A stretch of 64,000 bases of DNA from Gordius sp. MW1 (GCA_964036665.1 OZ038532.1:1984001-2048000), one strand, 5' to 3'. Counted from the first letter of the stretch, positions 1 to 13,090 are shown. Translations and numbers: made by a program. The notes: generated from the sequence alone by a model not told the origin.

Positions 1-1440
1 TATAAAACAATACTAAATTAATATTTAAACTTAATGTGTTTCAAAGTTTTTAATGTAGTCAAGGATGAAAAATATCTAAATGGATACTTTACCAATGCTT
101 TATTTGTCAAAAGCTTTCAAAGCCTTTAAAAATGGTATAGGAAAATGTTATCTAAGGCAAAACTAAAATTTTGCATTGGATCACATCAAATTTTATTACA
201 TTACCATATTAAAAAAATGTTCGATTTTTTCTCATGGCATGTTTGTCCTCAAAACAAATCCTATTAAATTATATGCTAATCATAACTTAATAGGTTGGTT
301 ATAAATTATTAACAAACTCAATGAATTTATGGAAAAGTTACGGAATGCTGGGTTTATTTACAGCCAAAATTACCCCCCAAGATTCTAGCTTTTTTATATC
401 ATATTACATCCTCTAAAAAGAAATTTTTGGCTTTTTTATTATTAATTTTCGCTTTTGAGAGAAATTAGAAATTATTTGTTTTTATAGGTTTTAAAATTAT
501 ATTTTAATCGAAAGAAAACACATGAAGGTGTCAACAATTGATTTTTGTAATGCAATTTATCCATTTTAATTTTAAATTTAATTAGGAAAAATTGAGCTCA
601 TTTGCAGGCAATACTAAAATATATTTATCTTTGTCAAAAAATCATTAAAAATTTAAAAGTGCGCATTTTAAAAGCCGTATAATATTTCTAACTGTCGAAA
701 AGGCAAAATGTTAGCCGTCAAACTTAAATTCAGCATTTTTGTGATTTATTTACACTTATAAAACGATCGGTTGAATTAAAAAATAAGAATCACGTTAAAA
801 ATATCAATAAATTTTAAATTTAAAGATTTTTGAATGTTATTTTATAAATATAAAATTTCGAAAAATTCCCTTAAAATATTATTAAACTATTATTACAAAC
901 AAATTTTTAACTGAAATATAATTTTGCGACACGAATATAAAAACTTCCGTTCATTCCTATTCAGACTGACTGCTTAAAAAAATAACATATCTTACGATTC
1001 GAAATTAGCAATAAAAACACTGTTTTTATCGTAAAAAAGCATATTGCTAAAAACAAGCCAAGCTCAACGCAAAATATCACTACCGATTTCCGGCACTTAA
1101 TATTATTATTAAATATGGAAATCCTGAATAAAAAATAAGCTCCCCTTATTAGCTGTAGCAGGGGGTAGGGAAAGGGTTTCTAGTCATTTATGCAAAATTA
1201 CTCGTATCCATTAGTGGTTACATAACTATATTTGTAATATATTTTATAATCAATAAATATAATATATATTTATCCCGATAATAAACTTATAAATATAGCT
1301 TTCACCCCTCTCTATCGTAACAATATATTTTTTTAAACATTTTTTCAATAACTTTTATTGCCCATTCAAGTCTTGATCAAATCTCTTAACATCCACACTT
1401 TGAATAAAAGCAGAAATTTTAAATATTTTACCCTTATCTC
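1..1440. other. AT-rich non-coding stretch
   Basis: No gene or repeat recognised. A/T homopolymer-rich sequence with scattered stops in all frames; a short G-run near 1,160 is the only compositional break. Confidence 0.6.
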
Positions 1441-1451
1441 TAGAAATAAAA

Positions 1452-1521
1452 ATGAATTTCGGCTGTCGTCTTTTATTGTGGAACGTTTTGGCATTACACC
1501 TCATCTTACTTACCCTAGCAG
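1452..1521 (+). CDS. Candidate first coding exon encoding a signal peptide
   Basis: An ATG opens a 23-codon frame with a short N-region, then a long hydrophobic core (LLLWNVLALHLILLTLA), which reads as a classical secretory signal peptide. The frame stops being useful exactly at a G|GTATAT donor, leaving phase 1. The next plus-strand exon candidate (5,528-5,673) begins in phase 1, so the two can join, but joined directly almost nothing would lie between the signal peptide and a GKR site, so an intermediate exon probably exists in the 4-kb gap. Seen: ATG, hydrophobic run, donor, phase. Inferred: that this is a real secreted-protein exon. It could be a chance frame in AT-rich DNA. Confidence 0.35.
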
Positions 1522-4500
1522 GTATATAATTTAACTTTTATTTTTTTTACACATCTTAAAGCATTAATAGCTAAGAAAATGTTTAAATACTTCTATGTTG
1601 TTTATCATGAAAAAATGATTAAGTCAGACAAAGTATAGTATAAATATTATTCCTAAATTCTTAATAACTTATTAATTGCGAATTGACATAATATAGAAAG
1701 AGTAGGTGCTATTTTTTTTGGGGGGGGGCAAAATATTTGAGTATTTCAATTTAATCTGTTTCTAGGATTAACATAAAAAATTTATAACTCAAATCGTTTA
1801 TAGCTTTTTGTAATAAAATTGCAAAAATATATAAAAAATTTGCCGAGAAATGCTACTGTATTGGTTAATGTAGTAAAATATGCATATTTTAAAGTCACAT
1901 TAAAGAAGATACGATAAAAATGCAAGTACATACTTTTACGATCAGCTTTTATGCATTTACTCAATAAAATTCTATATGGCATTAAATAGAGTTTAACCTT
2001 ATAGATTTGACATCAAAGATTAAAATATAATAATCTAAGTGGCTAAAACAATGAATGCTATTTTTATTCCACTATTTGAGTTTAAGTATTTAGCAACGCT
2101 TATTTTTATGTAATTCTATAAAAAATGAATTATTTAATCTGATAAAATAACATATGTGAGTTGATTTAAAATTAAAAGAGGCGCATTATTACTACCCCTT
2201 TTAATAATTTCAAGGATTTTGTTAAAGAGATTTTTCGAACTCTTACTAATTACTTAGACCTATATCTGAAATAACCTTAACCTCTAATGGTCCATTAGTT
2301 ATATTGCCTTTCCTTCCTTCCCGTTTGGATGATTAAAAAATATCTAGTTTATGCATACATATAGAAATTTGCAATTTAATAGAGTGTTTATGAATATGAA
2401 CTGGCTCAATACTTTGATAAGATTGATAGGATATTGGATTTTTGTTATTGGGTATATACATTTAATTGATTTCCTTTCCTTAAAATTACATGTATTTCAT
2501 ATAATAATGAAAGACATCAATCATAGATGTTGCATTTTAATGTGGTCATTATTAAGGCATCTACGAGGACCCCTTAGACACTCTGATTTAGATTGGGTAC
2601 TGATCAGTAAGAAAGACGATTAAGCATTCATTAAATCTTTGAATCGACCCTATCAATTTGTGGCATCATTTAGTACTACATGTATAACTTGTTGGATTAA
2701 AACGTCAGAGTTGAACACAAATTTCGACTAATTCGCTATTGTTGAATTGGTTGGCTCTTAAAATAGTTTAAGATTTTTAATATAAAAATTTCTAACAAAG
2801 ATCTTAAATGATATTACTTGTAGCAAACTCAAGGCTTGTCTTTTACTAGCGTGGAATTTAAAATTAAAAACAAAATGTTACGATACAGTCAAGAAATTTC
2901 AATGTTTCTCGTGAATAAAAAAATACAATATAATTAGATCTTATCTAATTTGTCATTTTCCCCCACCTTTCATCTTAACTCTTCGCCTAATATTAGAATA
3001 TAAAATGAAATTTTAATCAATCATAGTTTTCACTATCCGAATGAAACAATAATTTAAAACTAAAAAATTTATTGGTTGAAACCCAGTTGATAAAGAAACA
3101 TGGTTGACGATAATCATGGCGAACATTTAAAATATAAGACGAAAAATGTTACAGATAGAAATATACACAGTTAACAATTGGCTAAATAATAGTCTACCAA
3201 CTTAAGGTTTTAAATGAATGCATATTCGACCAAAGGGTAATAGCACATGCAAAAACTAATCAATAATAAACTATGCAAGGCATCCCCTCATTTTGGCCTG
3301 CCATAAAAAATTCTCTTGATTTTCATAAATTAATATTCGGCCTCCCTAAATAAGACTCTAGGAGAAATTATTTTGCGTTACTCTGTCGGTGGCAATTAAT
3401 TAATATTCCTTCGTTCCATAGTTAACGCGAAAATTGGGAAGCAAAAAACATGAATTGATTTATTAAATCGAAAGCGTAAAAACAAGTTATACACATGCCT
3501 GATTAGTAAAGTGTGGATTTTATTTTTGCTTGTATCCTTTTTGGAATTTATTAAAATCTTTAGCTCATAGTTATTACATCTTGTAGAATAATGTATTTTT
3601 TATGTTTATCAATTGTTAATTAAAAAACTTATAGCGCTTTACTTATTTTAAATGCCTTAGTAAACATGTCTTAGTAGTTTAATGCAAAGAATTGCATAAA
3701 TCTTAATTAGAACTTTGAGCTTGGTATTGTTTATATATTAAAGGTGAAAGAGAATTAATGAAACGACTTTGATGCAATTTTACTACTATAGACTAATGTC
3801 ACAATTGAAATGAACATCCTAAATTTTTTCCAGTTGTTTAGAATATATCAAATTCGAGTGTTTTAATATGGTATCTAAATTGTTTTAGTCTAATTTAGAA
3901 TATGAACTAAGTGTAAAACAAATCTATTATTGTATTTCGCGTGCCAAAAAATATAAGTCAATTGAATAGGGAAGGAAGTACCTACTATAAAGATTCAGCC
4001 TCCAAGAACTTATTTTAAATATCTTTTCTTGTATTCATTGACATCCCTAAGCTTTCTATGGGACAATAAACATAGGCATGCACTATAATAATCTACCTAT
4101 ATAGGGGAATTTCATCTTTTAAATTTCTCCTTATTATACTGATGTATAATAAATAAAATATTAAGCATTTAATAAACTATAACCAAATTATAAAGGCAAT
4201 ATGCTTGTAGTTCGATAACCTTTCTCTCTAATACATATTTATAAAAGCAAAACATCTTAATAAACACTTCTCTCATTTTCATAACAGAAGTAATGGTAAT
4301 TTCCTATAAATAACGCAAGATAGATTAATGTCATTACTAACATGAAATAATAAATGATTTAACATGTTCACATGTATACTGACTCATATTTAGCAGCTTT
4401 GACGATATTTATATTTGTAGAGGCACTAATATATGATAATGTTACTAAACTATTCCACTCTCGTAGGCCATTCATATCCAAACTACTCTTAATTTTTTAT

Positions 4501-5527
4501 GCAAAATGCTAAGTACAGCTCCCGTTCTGCAACAAAATAATATAAATTGATGACAGAAGAGAATATTTAAATTTTTTAGTTAATATATTTTACTTGCTAT
4601 TATGTTATTTTCCACACTTGTAATTCCGACATTTCAAACCACGCTTATCGTATTTCTCTTAGTGAATTCTTGAATCTTGAGTACTTAGTTAATTGTAAAA
4701 TATTTGTGGCCTAGCTGAAAATATGTATTTTAAATAATTATATATATACACTTGGCTGTTTTACAATGTAAAAAAACTAATAACGATGTTTAATTTTTTT
4801 GAGATTCTGTTCACCTAGAGTAGAGGTAATGATGAATTATAAGCAAGCGCTAAAATATTAGCGATTAAATGACATACTTTAAACCTTACTTTTATAGAGT
4901 GCTCTATTTTATAAGTAAGGATGAAAGATATAATTTAAAAAAATTGCAGTAGTAATTGCTACATATAATAGTTGCCAATTAAAATTTTTATTAAGATATA
5001 GAAAAAGTGAAAGACTATAGCCTTAAAGGGATTTGCTATACATTACATACCTACAATTAAAATGTGTGTGTTAAACTTATAAAATAATCTTTCTTCAATT
5101 ACTACAATAAAAAACCATATTATTTTAAGTTTTATTACAACCAAATAATACTTACTAACCTCATGATAAAACTTGGAACAAAAAGTTACCAAGATTTAGA
5201 TAATAGGCTACTTAATATTTTTTGTTATTTATTTTAAAATTAGCGGGATTATTGTTAGTGTAATTGAATGCCTCACGAAGGCTAACTACCACTAATCACT
5301 AAACTTTAAAACATGCACTTCTTATCACATATTAATAGTTTATATTTTATATATGTTCTCATCTAACCATCACTTCTCAACCTAGCAAAGAATAAATGTA
5401 CTATGTTCGGACACTCTTGTTTGGGAGGTAGTAATATTAAAATATATTTATATATATAAAGACATATATTATTGTTGTACTATATTTACCATTTTTGTTA
5501 AACTAATTTAAATGTATGTTTAAAAAG
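1522..5527. other. AT-rich stretch, putative intron or intergenic
   Basis: No recognisable domain or repeat. A 90-codon open frame at 2,351-2,623 has no motif I recognise. A short T8-G9 run at about 1,712-1,729 resembles the inside of the G-rich MITEs found elsewhere in the window. If the flanking exon candidates belong to one gene, this is its intron. Confidence 0.4.
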
Positions 5528-5673
5528 GGTTTGGGAAAAGACAAGATGGTGATGATGGTACAAATAAGATGAGACAGTTTATGGAAACGCCAGAGGATGT
5601 TTTCATCTCTAACACGGATTATTATGATGCTAATGGAGACCGGGTAGATCCCATAGTCTATTTTAAAGATAAG
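5528..5673 (+). CDS. Candidate internal exon, possible secreted peptide precursor
   Basis: An in-frame stop lies two codons upstream, so the frame must enter at the AAAAAG|GG acceptor. It then runs through 48 codons to a consensus K|GTAAGT donor (phase 0). The peptide starts GFGKRQDGDDG and continues with acidic, polar sequence (TPEDVFISNTDYYDANGD), compositionally unlike the AT-driven noise around it. GKR is the usual amidation and dibasic cleavage signature of neuropeptide precursors, but here it occurs once and at the exon edge, so this is only suggestive. No downstream exon was found. Alternative: an internal exon of some other secreted or extracellular protein. Confidence 0.4.
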
Positions 5674-6175
5674 GTAAGTATAATTAAGACTCTGCCTAGT
5701 TACATATCGACCTTATTATTTTGGAACTTTTGTATACTACATTATATTTGACAGATATAGAAGCCTCTTTACATAAATCTTGCCAAGTTGCCAGTCTTTT
5801 TTTATTTTTCAAAATTATTAGCATGCTAGACCTTTTTATGCAGAGTGGTCAATTACTTTTAAAAGAGTAGCCATTTTTTGTAATTTGGACATTTATTGCT
5901 TAGATTTAATAGTTAAATAAGTTGATGCTGCCATAAAAATTCAAAATTGCTCAGTAAATTAACTTTAATATGCTAAGCTTTAAATTTAAAATGCTCAGTG
6001 TTTTTACACAAATCCCAACTGGTTCACAGATAGGTCCGCCGCGCTGAACAACACCTAGTTAAAAGCAAATCTTTAATGACGGTATTAAATTTAAAAATTA
6101 AACTTTTGTAAACCCCCTCCCCATTGAAAGTATAATGATCTTTTGTTGCAAATACCTGTTCAAAACAATTGAGCT
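5674..6175. other. AT-rich non-coding stretch
   Basis: Follows the candidate donor at 5,674. Nothing recognised. Confidence 0.5.
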
Positions 6176-6334
6176 CATGGGCTTAGTCAGGTTTTGGATT
6201 AGATGGGGGGGGGGGCGAAAATTGTTTAAGTTCAATTAGGGGGCGGAGCAAAACATAATTTTTTTTTTATTTTTAAGGGTTTTTGTAATGAAATTTTTTT
6301 AGGGGAGCGGCCGCCCCCCCCCGGGTAGCCCATC
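6176..6334. mobile_element. G-rich hAT-type MITE, CATGGGC family, copy 1
   Basis: 159-bp element starting CATGGGCTTAG and ending TAGCCCATC, flanked by ATTGAGCT and ATTGCGCT (7 of 8 bases match), the 8-bp target duplication expected of hAT elements. The interior holds runs of G and C around an AT core and carries no gene. The open frame on the minus strand here (6,232-6,456) is a by-product. Confidence 0.75.
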
Positions 6335-8221
6335 ATTGCGCTTAAAGTACTACTCATCAAATAAATTGCGACTTGTTCATATTGAGAGGATAAATAATAT
6401 TCGAATTGGGGAATATAGGTAGGAAGAGATACGAACACAAACGTGTTGTATAACAAAAATATATATCAAATGGGTTAGTAAATTTTGGCAGGTTGTTTTA
6501 TATCACTCACATCAATATTTCAGATTAGAGATAGCATATTTTTCAGAAAGTCATGTTGAGGAAATTTCCCAGGGAAAAGATGGGAAATAATTAGAGAGCC
6601 CAATGTAGGGTGACTTAACAATATGGATAAACAATATTAACACAAAAATAACCCTTTAACATCTAATTTATATGGATTTAATAAAATTCAATATGCTCAA
6701 ATAATTGAATATATGCAACAAGAATTTAAGCTATATTTGTAATTATGTTTGTATATAATATTTTATTAAAGTCAATTTCTCTAATTAATTTTATTACATA
6801 TAAACTCGGAAGATGACTTAATATAACAAGTGAGAAGATTTACGCGGTTTAGATCTATATTGTGTTAAGATATTACCACAATTTTGCGAATCATTTCATT
6901 TGCCAGTTTGTTCCTGAGTTTACTTAAATTATTTCCGAATATAGACTAAATTATTTTGGAAGCCGCACTAGAAGGCAGAAGTTAAAATATTCTAACTTTT
7001 AGTAAATCAATAGCTATAGCGCACATCTCTTCCCAACAAATTAAAGGCGTTTTATAATCAAAACTAGCCGATATAAAAGTCTCAAAAAAATGTTTATATT
7101 GTAAATGTAGACCTTAGAATAAATAAAGAAATATTAGACATGATATTATAACATAATAGCAATTTTGTAGATCAGATATAGTTCTTCACTTATTAACACA
7201 AATAAACTTTTAATAGCAAGATGCTTGTTTTTTAAATATATAGACCATAAATAAATCAAGAAAAATTAGACCTGATAACCTAATTAATGATTATTTAAAT
7301 TAAATAGTAGCCAGATGTTTTAAGCGCCGATATAAAGTAAAAATCAAATATCTCGACGTATAGTAAAATGTCATTTAAAAATAGGAAAACTACTTGAAAA
7401 TGTGCAACTTTTTCTGTAAATATCCCAATTTTCCCGAGAATCTTTTTAAGGGGCCATCTTTATTTTAGATTCACGAGAATACAGCTTAAATATGAAATCA
7501 GTCAAAATCGGTTTAATCATTATAATTCAACCTTATAAATGTATTTGATTAATTTAAAACATTTTATTTATAAAAGTTGCTGGATCGATGATATTTTTTG
7601 CTCTATCAAAATATGTGCAGCTAACCAAATAGGTTTATTTGCCATTTAACAATTTGTCAAAGTCTCCTATTTTTATACTTAGAAATTACCCGATCAACTT
7701 GCTAATTTACGATACAAGAATCGCATGATGAATGACGTCTTAATTCGCAAACGATCTCCAAGATTTGCCCATAAATTTGAATAAAACAATTAAGAAAATA
7801 AATAAATATTTAATGTTTCTATAAAAACGTCAATTTGTAAGTCGTGCTGTTATTACCGTTAGATGTAACATCAAAAGTGTCTCCAGACACGTTGTAATAT
7901 TACGTTTTACAAAACAATAAATAAAACTATACTTTCCAATCACTTAATAGGTTCTATTGGAAAAATGCAATGTTTTGACTTGCTTTTAATTTTTAAGAAG
8001 CAACGAAATTTTTTATAAGTTGTTTTTCATATATCAGAATATAACTAAAAAGTTTAAATTTTTTTTTATATTTAACAAAGTTATTTTTAATTATGATACT
8101 TTTAGCATACATTTCATCACTTTACCAAGCAAATGAAATGACTAATTTTTAAACGTGCAGATTTTTTTCTGAAATAATGGTATAAGAAAAGTTCAAAGCA
8201 ATGTTAATTACAACACACACA
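6335..8221. other. AT-rich non-coding stretch
   Basis: No gene recognised. Around 6,530-6,600 there is a weak relic of the GGGAAAAGATGGGAAA type seen in the element at 10,729. A minus-strand stretch near 7,830-7,905 reads as a short plausible peptide but has no motif or splice context. Confidence 0.45.
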
Positions 8222-8227
8222 TTTATT
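8222..8227 (-). terminator. Poly(A) signal for NDUFB6
   Basis: AATAAA on the minus strand, 130 nt beyond the NDUFB6 stop codon. Position is right for a cleavage and polyadenylation signal; AT-rich context makes chance occurrence possible. Confidence 0.4.
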
Positions 8228-8356
8228 AGAAACAGGGCGTTGTATAATATTCCTTGCAATGTATTATATGAAATAAAATAAGGAGTCGTATAAAACGTGT
8301 TAAACTATGCTCAATATAATTGTGCGCGATTTAATATCTTGATCAACTTTAACTCA

Positions 8357-11300
8357 TTATGAATCCGATTTCTTGAAATCCTTCCACTTTTTCAATTGTT
8401 CTTGCGTATATTCTTTATACTCATTTCCGTGTAATGATATATCGTCGCCCTGAAAACAAAAATAAGTTTGTTATTACTGCAATATAAATTATTTATTGAA
8501 TTATACTGTCATTAAGAAACGTTCATAATAATAAGAAATGAAATTAACTTTGCAGACAACAAAGTTAAAAAAATTTGAGCCCGAATAGCACTTGGATGTC
8601 ATCGCTTGGGAATCCCAAGTGTTGTGTACATCCCTTCACTATCATTTGCACTTTATACATACCCTACCACCGTCTCCCAAGTGTTATGCCGCGTATCTTT
8701 AAACACTCCTGCCCCCTCCAACCAACCACCTCATCTGAAGACTCCCAGATAGAAACCATAATTTCAGAGGAAATTTAGCCTAGCCTGGCCTCGTTCTTTG
8801 ACTCTATAGTAGGGCCAGTCATGGATAATGCCACTAGGATGAGTAGAATCTCAAGAATGGTAGCCATGATGGATATTAGACTCCCGGTTTTGATGCCAAA
8901 CTTCTGAGAAGCAAGAACCACTCAATCCCAGTTGGGTAATACAAATGTCCACAGAAACCCCCTCACTGTAGTCCGGCAAGCAGAATTAAACCGCCTTCTT
9001 GCATAATAGCGCAATGAAATCATGGTCCACTACACAGACATCATTTAAGATATTTAAAATTAGAAAAAAAGGCTTCAAGATGCTCTCGATAAAAATGAGC
9101 TACCCCCTTAATAAAAACAAGATGTGGGATTTTTATTAGAGAAGTCGGAGGGTCGTTTGAAGATTGGGATGCTTATGTTAATAAGCTCTCCAGTAGCGTT
9201 AAGATATAGCCATGGCAACTTACTTCAGAGATGAAACACCAAGGACAAATCTAAAGATTGGGCCACCATAAGGGTTTCGGAGCTACACTGAGCCAATCAA
9301 TACTTTCGCCCATTAGTAGCCAAAATGATCGAAGAAAGACAGCCGCAAAAAGTTACCAAAAACTGAGGCTAGGAAGGAGATAACTTAATTATGTAAGACA
9401 GGCAGCGGCAACTTAGTGATATTAAAAATAATTTGCCAAGTGGGAGACATATTGCAACTTGATTAATAAACTACATCAATGTAGCTAGAAATATGGTCAT
9501 GAATGCAACATCAGACAATGGTTCGGAGTTAGGGGTATCAGCCATCTAAAGCATCGCTGACCGAACATGTCAATGAACGGAGGTAGGCCTTGATAACAAA
9601 GTCCTAACAATCTGCAGCGAACCGTCCATCCCTCCCTCCCTAAATTTCCCCTCTTCATGGCCAAATCAAATTATAACAACAACCGCTACTATTGTCTAAG
9701 TCTCATCGATTACAATTGAAATTTACGAAAAATATCGCAAAATTATGATCAAAAAAGGCCAACTAGCCAATAGGAATTAAAGTATCGTGTTCCCAAGAGC
9801 CCCCCTGATAGCGTCATCCCTAGCCCATGCTACCTACGTCACTAATATTAACAGGCGATCAGCCTTCTTTTCAATCCCAGAAGTTACCTCAATATCTCGC
9901 ATATTCGGTTTCAAGGCTGATAAAACAAAATACTTTATAAGGTCTTACCTATGGGTATGACCCTCTCACCTTACGTACCGAAACAAAAATGATGACCTCT
10001 AATACTCTCAATTCATGGTATATTTAAACATATAGTTATTTGCGGTAGTAACGCAAATGCGGACACACATAATAAATTAAAACTTATCAATCAATTAGGC
10101 CAAATCGATACTAACTCCAACAAAGGACTAGATTATTTTACACTCTCGTTAAATAAAAGGTTTAGCTATTAAATGCAGCAGCACAAATTGAAAAGCTATC
10201 TCCTAGAATCAAAGACATGATTACACCTATAAGTTGACTAATGCACGTGGTTGTGCTGCTCTAGAAACTTTAACCACTATGCTCACCATGTAACAAGTTT
10301 CGCTCTCATTTGTGGTTTATATATACCATACCACTTTGTCCCAAGATTTTATTTGCGATTTTTAGAATATCCTTTTCTAGGGCTGATGTAATTATGATGA
10401 TTTCAAAAAACACTAGCTAGGCAGAAGTCTCAGCAAATTTAAAAAATTAAATGGTATATTACATGCTATGTGGTCATATATGATGTGGATAAATAATCAT
10501 AATTTGGAGAGAAGTCAATAGAACAAAGTAAGTAAGAAAGAACAACCTACAAAGTCATAAACCAAAAAAATGTCAGTAAAGATTGTTATTTTGGATATAA
10601 AATAAAAATGGGATTTAGTATACACAAAAAACTCAATTGGTACTTAACATTTTCAAATAGTAAACTATCATTCTATTCACCCAAATTTTGGTTATTTTAG
10701 TGTTATATTGAATGATTTATAATATAATTAGAGATGGGTATTTTCACGGGAATTTTAAATGAAAGAATATTCCCGGGGAAAGATGGGAATTTATAGGAAA
10801 GAACGGGAATTTAGGGGAATTAATGGGAAAAATAAAAAGTTTAATTGATAATATAGTGTATAAGAAAATTTTTTTGTAAAAAAACATGCTAATATTAAAA
10901 CAAAATGCTAATTAAGTTTATTTGTCCAATAATATACAATATTTTATCACAAATTAACATCACAAAATATTTAGAAAATAGGTGATTATTCAAAAACATC
11001 ACAGTTATTTTTATAAATTTGCAAAGAAATAAAAATTTTATAACTTGCACCATAACAACTAATAAAGAGTTGTAGAAATGTGTAGGCTAAATTATAGTAT
11101 ATAGAGGGGAAGGGTAGTTAAGTTGAAAACTAGCTTTGATAATAATATAAATTTAACAATATATTAAAAAAAATTGTATTAAAAAATCATAAAGTGCTAT
11201 ACTTGATATTTTGGCGTCCTAGATTTCCAAACAAATATCTTATTTCCCGTTTCCCATCTCTTTAACATAGTAATTATACATTTTAAAATATACATTGTTA

Positions 11301-12102
11301 TTTAATAATACATAATAACAATTATTTAATTTACCTCTTCATTAAAACAAAAGTAGTATGTGAATAGTATGGCAACAAAGTAGTAAAAAAATATTTGAGG
11401 TATTATAGCACGACCATATTTAGCTGCAGTTGCACCCTATTAAATGTAATTAATAAGTTTTTTTAAATATTTCTTTACAATAATTGGGGTAAATAGGTTA
11501 AACATTTGATCCATAGGCCAATGAAAAGCCCTTCGAAAAATATTATTGTAAAAGGGATTAAGTTCTGGCACATTTACAGGTTCATTTGGTTTAAGTTCTT
11601 GATCTTTAAGCCATTGTGCCCTCCATTTTCTTTCCCCATCCGTCATGCCTATTTAACATATAAGCAATGTGTTTATAAGAAAATATATATATTTAATAAA
11701 AAAAGTGTAAGAAATGATGTATTTTAAAAAATTTATGTCAACATTACCAGCTAATCTTTCTCGTTCATATTGCATACGCCCTTGTAAACTCATGGGAATA
11801 TTTGTGCGAAAGCTTGGAAGTTTTCGCAATAAAGGATCCATATAATCTTTAATTTCCATAGTTCCATCCTTATCAACCTTTATGTTAGGTCTTTTTCGCC
11901 ACTCGTTAACATCAATATCGTCTCCCATGTTAGGATACTCGTTTATTCCATCTTTATCACTGTTAAATTTTTTTACTTCATTATTTAAACAAGATAAGGA
12001 TGTGTATATTAAGCGTTTGTTGCATATTAAAGGAAAAATTGATGTAAAAATATCATTTTTAATATAGTTTTTGTGCGTTATCAGTCTACTAGTTTGGAGC
12101 AT
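8357..12102 (-). CDS. NDUFB6: NADH:ubiquinone oxidoreductase subunit B6 (complex I), four exons
   Basis: Accessory single-pass subunit of mitochondrial complex I, inner membrane. Exons: 12102-11748, 11648-11479, 11436-11335 and 8449-8357; all introns are GT-AG and phases (1, 0, 0) join to a 239-residue protein. The family signature spans the first junction: YERERLAGMTDGERKWR followed by QWLKDQELKPNEPV, as in insect and vertebrate NDUFB6. Exon 3 supplies the membrane segment (AIIPQIFFYYFVAILFTYYF). Exon 4 gives a hydrophilic tail ending KKWKDFKKSDS. At 239 residues it is much longer than the vertebrate form (about 130), mainly because of about 90 extra N-terminal residues whose start (MLQTSRLITHKN) could act as a targeting sequence; a downstream Met is the alternative start. 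The 2.9-kb last intron holds transposon relics. Identity is secure; the exact start is not. Confidence 0.88.
8575..10350. mobile_element. Decayed retroelement-like sequence in the last NDUFB6 intron
   Basis: This block is less AT-rich than its surroundings and reads as broken coding sequence. On the plus strand a gag-like phrase (GGSFEDWDAYVNKL) occurs near 9,150, and an RT-like phrase (SAFFSIPEVTSIS, FGFKADKTKYFIRS) near 9,862-9,960, then GSNANADTHNKLKLINQLG near 10,045-10,105. The order fits a reverse transcriptase palm followed by the region near its active site. Stops and frameshifts occur throughout. Family cannot be assigned; a Gypsy- or retroviral-type RT is the best guess. Confidence 0.3.
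10729..11263. mobile_element. hAT-like MITE (TAGAGATGGG ends)
   Basis: Left end TAGAGATGGG and right end CCCATCTCTTT are inverted; subterminal GGGAATTTT and CCCGTTTCCC blocks face each other. Flanks AATATAAT and AACATAGT match at 6 of 8 bases, consistent with an aged 8-bp target duplication. No coding sequence. It sits in the last NDUFB6 intron. Confidence 0.5.
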
Positions 12103-12957
12103 TTTAATTGCACATGATTGCCTTCAAGTGACTGGCTTTAATCGAAAATAATTACAAATGATTTAGATTTATACTCCTCGTCTAACGCACAGTAATCTAA
12201 TGCACAAAAATTGTAATTTAAACATTATTATATAAGTATATCTATTATATATAACAATATAAAGTAGTGTAAATGCATATTAACTTATTATAAAGCAATT
12301 AATCTATGAAAGAAAATATATAGACAGCAATAAAATCTTTGAACTTCATATATTATATCCTTAAGATGAAAGAAAATATATATGCAGCAATAAAAAAGTT
12401 AATCTTCATACATTATATGCTTAATATATGTTTTTGCAACTTTTTAAAGCATTTTTAACATGATTAAATATAAAATTAATTAGTTATAAGCATTTTTTGC
12501 AAATTTTATATTCCGTGACAGTTGAGCAAATACGATTATTTATACAAGGAATTAACCTAATTTATCAATCTCGCACTACCGATTTATATAAGGAATTCTG
12601 TCACAAAGGATTAAAAGTATAATATACATAGACTAATAATACCATAGACTGCAGAGCAGTTGTTTTTTTTGCGTTGAAATTTATGAGCAACTCAGGCCCC
12701 CCTTTTAAACGTACCGTAAATATTCGCACTTGGGCAATTAAAAATTGCCCAATTAATATATAAAAAATAAAGAAAGCAATACAGATATTTCTTCCTATGC
12801 ATAAGTTTAAACTTACTTTATTATTTTTCATAAAATTCCGGAAATTAAAAAAATATTTATTTTTGGTCAGATATTAAAATAAAGAAGACAATCACAGTAT
12901 ATTGCAATGATTTAACCAAAAAAAAAATTTATTATAAGAAAAACTTATTGAGAGGAA
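12103..12957. other. Upstream of NDUFB6, with a dispersed repeat and a perfect hairpin
   Basis: Holds the first exon flank of NDUFB6, one copy of a dispersed repeat (12,300-12,560) and the hairpin TTGGGCAATT/AATTGCCCAA near 12,734-12,756. A 76-codon minus-strand frame (12,601-12,831) with a hydrophobic N-terminus is not supported by any motif. Confidence 0.45.
12300..12560. repeat. Dispersed AT-rich repeat, copy A (inverted copy at 32.6-32.85 kb)
   Basis: Contains two tandem units around GAAAGAAAATATAT and CAGCAATAAAA, then ATATATGTTTTTGCAACTTT. The reverse complement is found at about 32,630-32,850 with the same order of blocks. No coding potential; class unknown. Confidence 0.55.
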
Positions 12958-13090
12958 TAGTGTTTCGACTCGTCTCGGTCTCAACAATATCTCGTCTTGT
13001 ATCGGGAGCCTTTATAAAAATCTCGATCTCGTCTCGATGTAGAAAATTTTTGGTCTCGTCTCGTCGAGTATTCTCGACATGTCTCGACTC
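12958..13090. mobile_element. Solo end of the CTCGTCTCG hAT family
   Basis: Starts TAGTGTTTCG and continues with repeated CTCGTCTCGG and ATCTCGATCTCG motifs, matching the ends of the hAT elements at 42,328-43,864 and 53,982-56,553. No matching right end with an 8-bp duplication was found, so this is a truncated or decayed copy. Sequence from here to 13,629 is otherwise featureless. Confidence 0.55.

Noticed and set aside
2351-2623. 90-codon plus-strand frame
   Set aside because: Hydrophobic AT-driven composition without domain or splice context; not supported as a gene.
7830-7905. Minus-strand phrase NVSGDTFDVTSNGNNSTTYK as a possible exon
   Set aside because: Only about 25 codons, bounded by stops, with no clear splice sites or family match.
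11506-12067. Plus-strand frames opposite NDUFB6
   Set aside because: Shadows of the minus-strand exons, whose protein identity is clear.
12601-12831. 76-codon minus-strand frame with a signal-peptide-like start
   Set aside because: Overlaps a perfect DNA hairpin, has no recognised mature region and no splice evidence.
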